A stretch of DNA of 64,000 nt. It comes from Streptomyces sp. BA2. Its GTDB lineage: Bacteria > Actinomycetota > Actinomycetes > Streptomycetales > Streptomycetaceae. The stretch is taken from the NCBI RefSeq assembly GCF_009769735.1, contig NZ_WSRO01000002.1, positions 2,926,001-2,990,000 of the forward strand, given 5' to 3'. Below the pieces are notes generated by a model. It was not told the DNA's origin. It saw only the letters and a list, made by a program, of their open reading frames with translations, and ran no database searches. The position numbers and the translations under genes are program-made. Numbering within the stretch: the first letter of the stretch is position 1; the number at the start of each line of letters is the position of its first letter. This document shows positions 26,228-33,221 of this stretch, piece after piece.

Positions 26228-27473
26228 CTGCTTCCTGTCTGGAGCCTGCTGACACCTTGAAGGCGTTATCGATGGCTTGTCGGGCACGGTCCTGACTGTT
26301 GGGCATCAGATGCGTGTATGTCCGGAGGGTGAAGCCCGGGTCCGCGTGACCGAGGTACTCAGCGAGGGCCTTAATGTTCTCTCCCGCGTCCAGGAGAACA
26401 GACGCGTAGTAGTGCCGCAGCGCATGCATGCCGTGCTCGCGGGACTGCTTGAACCGCTCCCCCGGCAGACGCTCAGGGATGACGCCAGCAGAGACCAGCG
26501 CCGGCTTCCACAGGTACATGTTGAAGTAGTTGCGGTTCAGCGCCTTGTGCTCTCGCGAGTAGAACATCAGCGTTGCCGTAACGGGCGGTCCGTCCGGTGC
26601 CTTCCACGGCAACGTGACCTCGATGGGCGGACGCTCGGTGATGTGCGCAGCAAGTGCGTAAGAAACAGCATCAGGCAGCGGCACGTCTCGGAGCTTGCCG
26701 CCCTTGGGCGGAGCGAACACGAGGTGTGAGCCGATCATCTTGACCTGCCGCACGATGTGGACGGTGCCCCCGAGGAAATCGACTTCGTCGACCGCGAGCC
26801 CAAAGATCTCACCCTGCCGCAGGCCACATCCGGCGCCGGCGTCCACGAGTGTGGCGTACTGAGCGGGGAGGCCGGCCCGGACCGTGAGAACACGCTCATG
26901 AGTCCACGGCTTGAGCTTCCGGGCGTCCAGCTTGGGCGCTTTCACGGAGCCAGCCCGGCAGGGATTCCGGGCGATGATGCCGTCATCAACAGCCGCGGTG
27001 AATACGGCGGAGACGTTGGCGAAGATGACGCGTTGGTACGACGACGCGATCCCGGAGTCCTTCAGAGCTCGGGCCAGCGTGCGAATGTGCCCCGGTTGGA
27101 AAGCGCTGAGGGAGCGCGAGCCGATGTGCGGAAAGGCATGCAGGCGAAACCGCAGCTCCATCGCCACGATGGTGGCCGGGTCCGTCGTCTGCGACGCGAG
27201 CCATTGTGTGGCGTACTGCTGGAACGTCACCTTCCCCGCCGATGGGTCAACGTACTGACCTCGGTTCATGTCGGCCGCGATCTCGTTCAGCCACGCTTCG
27301 GCAAGACGCTTTTGCTTGTCAGGAAACGAGCGGCTGCGCTCCGTTCCGTCAGGTGCCACGTAGCGGGCGCGGTAGCGCATCCCGCTGCCGAAACGATCAG
27401 TCTTGACCCGTCGATTCCTGCCGTTGTCGTCCGCTTCGGTCTTGTACCAGCGGTCTTGGATGTGGCCTGCCAT
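26223..27473 (-). CDS. int: Tyrosine-family site-specific integrase
   Basis: A 416-residue recombinase. A basic N-terminal arm-binding domain (about 1-70, with MRYRARYVAPDGTERSRSF) and a SAM-like core-binding domain (about 75-165) precede the catalytic domain. The catalytic residues are visible: Arg in GCGLRQGE (about 216), His-x-x-Arg in HALRHYY (about 349), His in YLGHADPG (about 375) and the nucleophile Tyr in RTYTH (about 385). ATG at 27473 is preferred to the longer frame starting at 27512. The gene lies next to xis, as in other AICEs. Confidence 0.95.
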   Translation of the reverse strand: MAGHIQDRWYKTEADDNGRNRRVKTDRFGSGMRYRARYVAPDGTERSRSFPDKQKRLAEAWLNEIAADMNRGQYVDPSAGKVTFQQYATQWLASQTTDPATIVAMELRFRLHAFPHIGSRSLSAFQPGHIRTLARALKDSGIASSYQRVIFANVSAVFTAAVDDGIIARNPCRAGSVKAPKLDARKLKPWTHERVLTVRAGLPAQYATLVDAGAGCGLRQGEIFGLAVDEVDFLGGTVHIVRQVKMIGSHLVFAPPKGGKLRDVPLPDAVSYALAAHITERPPIEVTLPWKAPDGPPVTATLMFYSREHKALNRNYFNMYLWKPALVSAGVIPERLPGERFKQSREHGMHALRHYYASVLLDAGENIKALAEYLGHADPGFTLRTYTHLMPNSQDRARQAIDNAFKVSAGSRQEAA

Positions 27474-27554
27474 GCGGCGGTGGTCCCTTCTGACGCACGC
27501 AGGGAGAGCCACGGCGTGGCCCTCCCTGCGGAGTTGAGTGGTTGCGCGCGAACG

Positions 27555-27821
27555 TCAGGCAGCGCCGGCGTCGGCGTGCTGGCGTTCCGTGACGTAGGCG
27601 CGTACGTCGGCGGGGTCGTAACGCACGTGTTTGCCGATGCGGAAGCCGGGCGGGCCGGTGCGCTTCTTGCGCCACTGGTAGACGGTTTCGAGGGGGACGC
27701 CGAACATGGCGGCGATGTCGGTGGGGGTCAGATACCGGTCGGGCAGACCACCGCGGAGCGTGGCTCGCGGGTCCGTCTGAGGGGCGGCTTCCGAGCCCTT
27801 GAGCATGTGTTGGCGAGACAT
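27555..27821 (-). CDS. xis: Excisionase (HTH_17 / MerR-like)
   Basis: An 88-residue DNA-binding protein. The helix-turn-helix reads YLTPTDIAAMFGVPLETVYQ, followed by the wing IGKHVRYDPADVRAYV, as in excisionases and helix_turn_helix_17 proteins. GAGGAG precedes the ATG at 27821. The frame is open much further upstream, through the repeat array, but without similarity. Its job is probably to steer the integrase toward excision. The gene lies 82 bp from int on the same strand. Confidence 0.85.
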   Translation of the reverse strand: MSRQHMLKGSEAAPQTDPRATLRGGLPDRYLTPTDIAAMFGVPLETVYQWRKKRTGPPGFRIGKHVRYDPADVRAYVTERQHADAGAA

Positions 27822-27880
27822 TCCGTGGCTCCTCGGGGAAGCGTCGGGATTGGCGGGGAGGTTAGAGCTACATTCCTGTG

Positions 27881-28044
27881 GGTCGCGGACCATCGCGGAC
27901 CACCCTGTTTGACCTGCGGTTTTGTGGGGAGTGTTGTGCGGACCATCGCGGACCACCCGTGGTGGTGGGCGGTCCGCAATGGTCCGCGATCGGGGTGTGG
28001 TGAACGTGCAGGTCAGCGGGGGTGGTCCGCGATGGTCCGCGACC
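27881..28044. repeat. Nested inverted-repeat (iteron-like) array; candidate origin of replication
   Basis: Four copies of a unit that contains two GCGGACC hexamer-like blocks lie here. Two are in one orientation (27881-27905 and 27937-27958) and two in the other (27967-27989 and 28018-28044). The outer copies extend further, sharing TGACCTGC (27910-27917) with its complement GCAGGTCA (28008-28015), so 37-nt arms match at 33 positions. The inner two form a second hairpin. It lies between xis and the replication genes. Confidence 0.75.
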
Positions 28045-28065
28045 CAGCGGATTGTGGGCGCAACT

Positions 28066-29460
28066 TCAGTCGGCGGCGTCGGGTGCGGGCCGCACGGTGA
28101 TGCCGGTGTAGGTCCGTACGCGGCCTTCTCCGTCGCGGGGGCGGGTGAGGGTGAGTTGGGGGATCGCGGACTGGAGGTTGCGGCCGAAGACCTGTTTGGT
28201 GCCGGGGCGGACGCCGTTGTCTTCGGCCCACTCACGCCAGATGGCCCACAGGTTGTCGACGGGGATCGTGCAGGCCGGTCCGGTGGCGCAGCGTTCGCGG
28301 ATGAACGCTGAGGTGGGGGACGCGGTGTCCTGCATGGTGGTGACGGCCTCGCGGCTGGCGGCCGGTTCGGCGATCCGGCCGGTGCGCTGGAGGCGGGCGA
28401 GCCCGTCCAGGGCCCAGTTGAGGATGCCGGGCATCTCGGCAACGAGCCGGTCGAGAAGAGTGGTGTCTTCCCTGCCGAGCCAGGAGACCGTGAAGTTGAG
28501 GACGATGAACCGACGGGCGATGACACCGGAGGAGTCGCCGAAGTGCGGCAGTTCGTTGGACAGCATCATCAGCCGGGTGGGCAGCTTGCCGGTCCACTGC
28601 TCGCGGTACTTGCGGTCGATGTCGATGGTGTCCTCGCCGGAGATGGTCAGCAGCCGTTCAACGACCTGACTGCTGTCGTTGCCGGACAGGCGGGCATCGG
28701 AGATGACCGCGAGCGGCTTACCGATGAGCGTGGCCAGTCCGAAGTTGGTGCCGAGTCCGGCGAGGGTGGGGCCGGCGAGGTTGTTCTTGCCGACCAGCTC
28801 CTTCATGACGCGGGCGATGGTGCCCTTTCCGGAGCGGGACGGACCAACCATGAGCAGGATCTTCTGCTGGTCCGTGCGGCCGGACAGGACATAGCCGAAC
28901 CACTCCTGGAGCGCGATGACGGCGTCGGGAGCGTCGGGCCAGACCTGCGCCAGGAAGCATTCCCATTCCGGCGCGGTGGCGTCCGGATCGTAGGAGAAGG
29001 GGACGGAGACGTGGTTGAAGAACCCGGGGGTGTGCGGCAGGAGTTCGCGGTCGCGGATACGGAGCAGTCCGTTCACGCAGGCCACGATCGGCCCCCATCC
29101 GCTGGTGTCGGCGCCGCCGCTGTCGAGCCAGGCGGGGGCGTCCACGTCGGAGGGAAGCAGCGCGATCGAGCCGAGCGCGTCCAACAGGTTGCTGATCTTC
29201 TGTTTCGTCGGGGCCCAGTCCCGCTCCTCCGCCTGGCCATCCCTTCCCGGTACTGGGAAGACGGCGTGTTCCAGCCGCTCGTACATGCCTTTGCGGATCT
29301 GGGCTTCGTCGATCTCGCGCCAGTGGGTGCCGTTCCAGCGCATCCAAGAGCCGCGCCAGCGGCGGCACACCAGGGCTCCGTCCGCGTCTTGCCAGGCGGG
29401 CAGGATGCGGCGGGCGACGGCCATGGGGTTGGAGGGCGCGGGCAGTTCCTCGGTGTTCAT
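28066..29460 (-). CDS. P4-type primase/helicase (D5_N plus SF3 helicase)
   Basis: A 464-residue replication protein. The middle holds a D5_N-like segment and an SF3 helicase. Walker A is GPSRSGKGT (about residue 205) and the conserved Arg/Asn region is RLMMLSNELPHFGDSSGVIARR. Such helicases unwind element DNA during replication. It follows the prim-pol gene by 40 bp on the same strand; together these replace the RepSA initiator found in pSAM2-like AICEs. Its 3' end abuts the iteron-like array. Confidence 0.88.
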   Translation of the reverse strand: MNTEELPAPSNPMAVARRILPAWQDADGALVCRRWRGSWMRWNGTHWREIDEAQIRKGMYERLEHAVFPVPGRDGQAEERDWAPTKQKISNLLDALGSIALLPSDVDAPAWLDSGGADTSGWGPIVACVNGLLRIRDRELLPHTPGFFNHVSVPFSYDPDATAPEWECFLAQVWPDAPDAVIALQEWFGYVLSGRTDQQKILLMVGPSRSGKGTIARVMKELVGKNNLAGPTLAGLGTNFGLATLIGKPLAVISDARLSGNDSSQVVERLLTISGEDTIDIDRKYREQWTGKLPTRLMMLSNELPHFGDSSGVIARRFIVLNFTVSWLGREDTTLLDRLVAEMPGILNWALDGLARLQRTGRIAEPAASREAVTTMQDTASPTSAFIRERCATGPACTIPVDNLWAIWREWAEDNGVRPGTKQVFGRNLQSAIPQLTLTRPRDGEGRVRTYTGITVRPAPDAAD

Positions 29461-29500
29461 GCAAGGCCCCTCCCTTCCGTGGGGGTGCTGGGCAGGTGGT

Positions 29501-30415
29501 TCATGCGGCCGTGTGGGCAGTGAGGTTCATGCCGTTGGTGACGGCGCGGCGTGCGTAGGTTTCGGGCACGCCGACCGCGACGGCGGCGGCCACGATGTCC
29601 TCGGCGAGGGCGTCCACGCCACAGGGGCCGGGACATTGGCGGTGCTGCTTGGCGAGGAAGCGGGCGACCTGAAAGGCCTGTGATCCGGCGCCGGACTCGG
29701 GATGCGCAGCCACCAGGGCGAGGCCTCGTTCCAGGCCGGTGCGCACGTAGCGCTCGGTGTGGCGGCATCCCGTGGCCACAGACCGATCCCAGGCTGCTCG
29801 GGCATGGGGAGAAGAGGCCACCGCCCCGGGGGGCGGGGTGGCCTCTTGTCGTACGGCCAGTGCGCGCACCGCGTCGGGCAGAGGTGCCATGCGGCCGGTG
29901 CCGGGGCCGAGCCAGCGGGCGTAGGCCATGCGGGACTTGATGTCCACGCCGGGCCGTACGCCGTGTGCGGAGGGCATGGTGCCCACGTAGATCCAGTGCT
30001 GGCCGCGGGTCGTGGGCACGGTGCGGGTGGGCGGCAGGTGCGCGTGGGCCCAGGCGATGGCGTCGGCGTGGTCGATGTCGACGACGGTGAGGCGGACGCC
30101 GGCGGGATGGTAGGCGACGGCGGTGGCCTGCTTCCAAGCGGTGGCCCAGGCTTTCGAGGTGAGCGTGTGGGGGTCGGTGGTCGCCGCAGCCCATGCGTGG
30201 CAGGGGCGCGGGCAGGTGCAGGGACCGGCCTGCTTCATGTTCGGTCGGCCGCCGCACGCGTTCTTGGTGCAGGACGGGCAGTTCCCCAAGGGGGCTTTGC
30301 CCACACGCAGCGGCAGCACGGGCACGCCCCTGGACGCGAGCGCCAGCGCGGTGGCCAGGGGGGTGGTCGGCTGTGTCCTGAGCTGGTCTCGTCGGGGCGG
30401 GGTGGAATGGGTCAT
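29501..30415 (-). CDS. Bifunctional DNA primase/polymerase (prim-pol)
   Basis: A 304-residue protein of the AEP prim-pol type. An N-terminal segment with cysteines (CPSCTKNACGG, CTCPRPCHAW) precedes the catalytic core. The metal-binding acids are visible in LTVVDIDHADA and the later His/basic motif in TRGQHWIYVG, followed by GVDIKSRMAYARWLG. It would make primers and extend them for element replication. ATG at 30415 is chosen over the longer frame to 30487 because AGGAG precedes it and the longer form crosses the structured leader. Confidence 0.85.
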   Translation of the reverse strand: MTHSTPPRRDQLRTQPTTPLATALALASRGVPVLPLRVGKAPLGNCPSCTKNACGGRPNMKQAGPCTCPRPCHAWAAATTDPHTLTSKAWATAWKQATAVAYHPAGVRLTVVDIDHADAIAWAHAHLPPTRTVPTTRGQHWIYVGTMPSAHGVRPGVDIKSRMAYARWLGPGTGRMAPLPDAVRALAVRQEATPPPGAVASSPHARAAWDRSVATGCRHTERYVRTGLERGLALVAAHPESGAGSQAFQVARFLAKQHRQCPGPCGVDALAEDIVAAAVAVGVPETYARRAVTNGMNLTAHTAA

Positions 30416-30453
30416 GCTGGGAGTTCTCCTGCTCTCTTGGAGGGACGGGAGTA

Positions 30454-30497
30454 CCGGGGCGGGGTGCAGGCTTTGGCGAGACGGCACCCCGCCCCGG
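30454..30497 (-). promoter_or_regulatory. Structured leader before prim-pol, copy 1 of 3
   Basis: A 14-bp stem, CCGGGGCGGGGTGC / GCACCCCGCCCCGG, encloses a loop. The 20-nt core GCAGGCTTTGGCGAGACGGC (30466-30485) is identical in copy 3 at 37914-37933. It lies in the gap between ssb and prim-pol, about 40 bp before the prim-pol start. No U-tract follows, so it is not a standard terminator. Confidence 0.65.
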
Positions 30498-30503
30498 GCG
30501 TAT

Positions 30504-31001
30504 CTAGAAGGGCGGCTCGTCGCTGTACTTCGAGTCGGTCGCCGGAGGGGTCGCGGCGTGGGTGCCCCATCCGCCGTTGGCCGGGGCGCTCGTGTTCCAG
30601 GCGTCGGCGCCCGGGGACGACGCGGGGGCGCCGCTCCGGATGCGGGTGACCTTGGCGGTGGCGAAGCGCAGCGAGGGACCGACCTCGTCGACTTCCAGGC
30701 CGAGCATGGAGCGGTTCTCGTTCTCGGGGGTCTGCCAGTCGTGCTGACGCAGGCGGCCGGTCACGATCACGCGCGTGCCCTTGGTGAGGCTGTCCCCGAC
30801 GTGCTCGGCCAGGTCGCGCCAGGCGGTGCAACGCAGGAACATCGCGGTTCCGTCGCGCCACTGGTTGGTGGTCTTGTCGTAGGTGCGCGGGGTCGAGGCG
30901 ACGGTGAACTTCGCCATCGCCGCGCCGCTGGGGGTGAAGCGGATCTCGGGGTCATCGGTGAGGTTGCCGACGACGGTCAGTGGGGTCTCTCCTGCGGACA
31001 T
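30504..31001 (-). CDS. ssb: Single-stranded DNA-binding protein
   Basis: A 165-residue SSB. The OB-fold (about 1-115) begins with [21 protein letters not shown] and contains [14 protein letters not shown] and [13 protein letters not shown] flexible Gly/Ala/Pro/Thr linker follows, and the acidic tip ends in DEPPF, the usual docking tail. It protects single-stranded DNA during replication or transfer of the element. It lies just after the hypothetical gene 31005-31418 (3 bp gap). Confidence 0.92.
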   Translation of the reverse strand: MSAGETPLTVVGNLTDDPEIRFTPSGAAMAKFTVASTPRTYDKTTNQWRDGTAMFLRCTAWRDLAEHVGDSLTKGTRVIVTGRLRQHDWQTPENENRSMLGLEVDEVGPSLRFATAKVTRIRSGAPASSPGADAWNTSAPANGGWGTHAATPPATDSKYSDEPPF

Positions 31002-31004
31002 GGG

Positions 31005-31418
31005 TTACTCGCCTTCCGGGTCGTCGATGCCGGTGTCGGTGTGGGTGATCGGACCGCTGTAGCCCAGCGGGCTTGTCGCGGTGTGGGCGCGTTCCAGGGC
31101 GGCGGCGAGGGCGTGCGCGTGGTCTTGCGCGTCCTGTAGTGCGGCGCTCGCTGTGACGATGTGGTTCTGGGGGGTGCCGTAGTCGGCGCTGACGTGTCCG
31201 CGCCCGTTGAGGACGGACAGGGCACGGTCGAACTGCTCGAAGGCCTGCGGGAGGCGCTGGGAGAGCGCCTTGAGCGCGCCGATGGCGCGGTAGGCCTCCG
31301 GCGGGTAGGCCAGGCCGCTGGGGTTCTCGCGGGTGGGGAAGGTCAGGTGGTTGAACTCCCGGATGGCCTCAGCGGCATCACGCGGGAGGTCGACCGGGTC
31401 GACGTGCTGGCGGGGCAT
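31005..31418 (-). CDS. Hypothetical AICE protein
   Basis: A 137-residue soluble, helical, acidic protein with no recognised domain. It lies 3 bp upstream of ssb and in the same operon. Its codon use is typical of coding sequence. Part of the helical region (ASAALQDAQDHAHALAAAL) could form a coiled coil. Function unknown. Confidence 0.65.
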   Translation of the reverse strand: MPRQHVDPVDLPRDAAEAIREFNHLTFPTRENPSGLAYPPEAYRAIGALKALSQRLPQAFEQFDRALSVLNGRGHVSADYGTPQNHIVTASAALQDAQDHAHALAAALERAHTATSPLGYSGPITHTDTGIDDPEGE

Positions 31419-31432
31419 GGGAGTTGGCCTCC

Positions 31433-31633
31433 TCAGGTGGTGGCGGGGATGGTGTCGGTGCGGACGACGGCGAAGGCGTCATGGATGGCGTCGTAGTGGA
31501 TGTGGACGGGTGCGGGGGCTTCCGCGCGGGCTTCGGTAGCGCGGTGTGCGGCGCGCAGGGAGGAGCGGGGGTTTCCGGCGGGGAAGGCGTCCAGGCGCAC
31601 CGGGTGGTGGCCGGTGCACTCCCGGCAGGTCAC
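31433..31633 (-). CDS. Small hypothetical protein
   Basis: A 66-residue protein starting with GTG at 31633, which overlaps the stop of the MazG-like gene as GTGA (31630-31633). The N terminus has Cys-x-x-Cys (TCRECTGHHP), possibly binding a metal. The longer frame upstream is an overlap artefact: it runs antiparallel in sense to a better gene. Function unknown. Confidence 0.55.
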   Translation of the reverse strand: MTCRECTGHHPVRLDAFPAGNPRSSLRAAHRATEARAEAPAPVHIHYDAIHDAFAVVRTDTIPATT

Positions 31634-31977
31634 GGCGCGCCTCCGTCCGATCGGCCCTGCACTGCGGCGGGGTCCGGGCGGCGGGCGGCGGCGTGCAGCT
31701 TGGCTTCCAGGACGGCGGGCGGTGCGGTGGTGAAGGAGTGCAGGGCGACGGTGGCGGCGATGATGACGTCGCACAGTTCGTCGGCCACGTCGCGGTAGGT
31801 GTGGGTGGTGCCCTTGCGGGGGTTCTGGCCCATCGCGCCGATGTACGCGGCGGACGCTTCGCCAGCCTCCTCAACGACCTTCAGCAGGCGCGTGGTGATC
31901 TCGTGCGCGTCCGTGCCGTTGGCGACGTCCAGGTGTTCCACGATGCGGGCGGTGACGGGCCACAGGGCTGCGCTCAT
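31630..31977 (-). CDS. MazG-like nucleotide pyrophosphohydrolase
   Basis: A 115-residue all-alpha NTP-PPase-like protein. The metal-binding signature is visible as EEAGEA (residues about 36-41) followed by DVADELCDVIIAA. Such enzymes hydrolyse noncanonical or excess NTPs; mobile elements often carry them, and the benefit is unclear. The gene overlaps both neighbours by 4 nt and is thus translationally coupled. Confidence 0.78.
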   Translation of the reverse strand: MSAALWPVTARIVEHLDVANGTDAHEITTRLLKVVEEAGEASAAYIGAMGQNPRKGTTHTYRDVADELCDVIIAATVALHSFTTAPPAVLEAKLHAAARRPDPAAVQGRSDGGAP

Positions 31978-32264
31978 GAGGCTTCCTCCTGGGGAAGGTT
32001 CGGGATGTTGTGGGCGGTGGGTGGCGGTGGGCGGCGGTGCCGGTCAAGGTCGACGACGGCGGCCAGGGACTCTTTCGTCTCGACGTCTTCGGGGGCGGGC
32101 TGCGGGTCGCCGGGTGGCTTCGGACCACCCGCGCGGCCGGCCGCCAGGGCGGCGGCGAGCGCGGCATCCCGGCGGCGGGCGAGGGCGTGGCCGGTGAGGG
32201 TCACCGCGCCGAAGAACGCGCCCGGGGCCATGAGTGCTGCGATCGCGATGAGTTCGGCGTTCAT
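31974..32264 (-). CDS. Small membrane protein
   Basis: A 96-residue protein with one N-terminal hydrophobic helix (LIAIAALMAPGAFFGAVTLT) and a long polar C-terminal tail with Pro-rich stretches. It overlaps the MazG-like gene and the 67-residue gene upstream by 4 nt each. No family recognised. Its position within the transfer operon suggests an Spd-like role, but that is inference. Confidence 0.6.
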   Translation of the reverse strand: MNAELIAIAALMAPGAFFGAVTLTGHALARRRDAALAAALAAGRAGGPKPPGDPQPAPEDVETKESLAAVVDLDRHRRPPPPTAHNIPNLPQEEAS

Positions 32265-32464
32265 TCCGCCTGCTCTCCTTGTGCGGCGCGGACGAGGTCG
32301 GGCAGGGAGCTGCCGAGCGTGGCGAGGCGGCGTTCGACGGCCCGCCAGGAGTCGGGGTCGATGCTCATCAACGCGTGGGCGACGGTGGGCAGGTCACCGC
32401 GGGCGACGGCCGCGAGGGCGTCGCGGATCTCGCCCGCGGCCATCAGGGAGATGGAATCGGTCAC
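32261..32464 (-). CDS. Small hypothetical protein
   Basis: A 67-residue helical acidic protein (begins MTDSISLMAAGEIRDALAAV). GTG at 32464 gives a short gene that lies between two 4-nt-coupled or near-coupled neighbours. The much longer open frame to 33016 overlaps two better genes. Function unknown. Confidence 0.55.
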   Translation of the reverse strand: MTDSISLMAAGEIRDALAAVARGDLPTVAHALMSIDPDSWRAVERRLATLGSSLPDLVRAAQGEQAE

Positions 32465-32478
32465 GGCGTGGCCTCCGA

Positions 32479-32667
32479 TTACAGGTCGGGGATGGCGCCG
32501 ATGACGGCGCGGGTCAGGTCGGTGATGGGTCCCGAAGCGCCGGTGGAGGCGAGGAAGAACCCGAACATCACGGCGATGAACGCGGCGCCATATCCAAGAG
32601 ACTTGGAGCGCAGCAGGAAGAACAGGACCAGGCCGAACAGGGCGACCATGGAGACGGTCACGGCCAC
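32479..32667 (-). CDS. Small two-helix membrane protein, Spd-like
   Basis: A 62-residue protein, almost all hydrophobic: two membrane segments (VTVSMVALFGLVLFFLL and YGAAFIAVMFGFFLAS). AAAGGAG precedes the GTG at 32667. Small integral proteins at this position in conjugative Streptomyces elements are typically named Spd (spread) proteins, which support movement of DNA between hyphal compartments. The name is by context. Confidence 0.65.
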   Translation of the reverse strand: MAVTVSMVALFGLVLFFLLRSKSLGYGAAFIAVMFGFFLASTGASGPITDLTRAVIGAIPDL

Positions 32668-32828
32668 GGGAAACTCCTTTGACGTCGGGCCGGGAGGCCG
32701 GTTGGATGCGGGCATGCGCCCGGGTGCTGGCAAGCTCGGGGCGCGGCCGACGGTGCGCCCGCCTAGCTCTTGCACGGAGCGGGGTACGTCTCATGACGGG
32801 CACCGTCGGCCACTTCACGTATTCGGGG

Positions 32829-33080
32829 TCAGCGGGTGCCTTCGCGGTGCGTGCGGGCGCAGAGGTTGTAGAGATGGCGGCCCACCCGTATGCGCTTGCC
32901 GTAGCCCTTGCAGCGGCGGCAGCGCTTGCCGCGCTTGATGCGGCCCTGGCGGTCGGTCTTGGTCGCGAAGCCCACGCCGGAGCACCTGCGGCAGTTGCCG
33001 AACGGCGACACCGCACACACCGACGCGTAACCGAGTGTGACGATGAGCAGGCAGGCGATAGCGAGCGTGATCGAGGGCAT
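32829..33080 (-). CDS. Membrane-anchored zinc-ribbon protein, Spd-like
   Basis: An 83-residue protein. It has an N-terminal membrane helix (ITLAIACLLIVTLGYASVC) and then two CxxC motifs spaced like a DnaJ-type ribbon (NCRRCSGVGF and RCRRCKGYGKR). GGAGG precedes the ATG at 33080. The same arrangement is found near transfer genes of other Streptomyces elements. It lies next to the palindrome cluster and tra. Confidence 0.65.
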   Translation of the reverse strand: MPSITLAIACLLIVTLGYASVCAVSPFGNCRRCSGVGFATKTDRQGRIKRGKRCRRCKGYGKRIRVGRHLYNLCARTHREGTR

Positions 33081-33121
33081 CAGAGGCCTCCACAGGCGGG
33101 TTTCAGGGGTTTGCGCAGGTG

Positions 33122-33211
33122 GGCCGCTATCGTCTAGCGGCCTGATCACACCCCATATGGGGCGCTAGCGAGACCTCTACCGGTAGAGGGTCGGGCCCCT
33201 ACCGGTAGAGG
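33122..33211. promoter_or_regulatory. Cluster of palindromes upstream of the Spd-like genes, next to tra
   Basis: Five dyads occur in 90 bp: GGCCGCTA-n5-TAGCGGCC (33122-33142), CCCCATATGGGG (33151-33162), CGCTAGCG (33163-33170), CCTCTACCGGTAGAGG (33174-33189) and a near copy CCCCTACCGGTAGAGG (33196-33211). The last two start 22 bp apart. The gap is between the tra stop and the zinc-ribbon gene. It could be an operator region or the cis-acting transfer locus. Confidence 0.6.
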
Positions 33212-33221
33212 CCCCTGACGG

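Noticed and set aside
27881..28044. CRISPR array
   Set aside because: The repeats are few, in both orientations and unequally spaced, and there are no cas genes.
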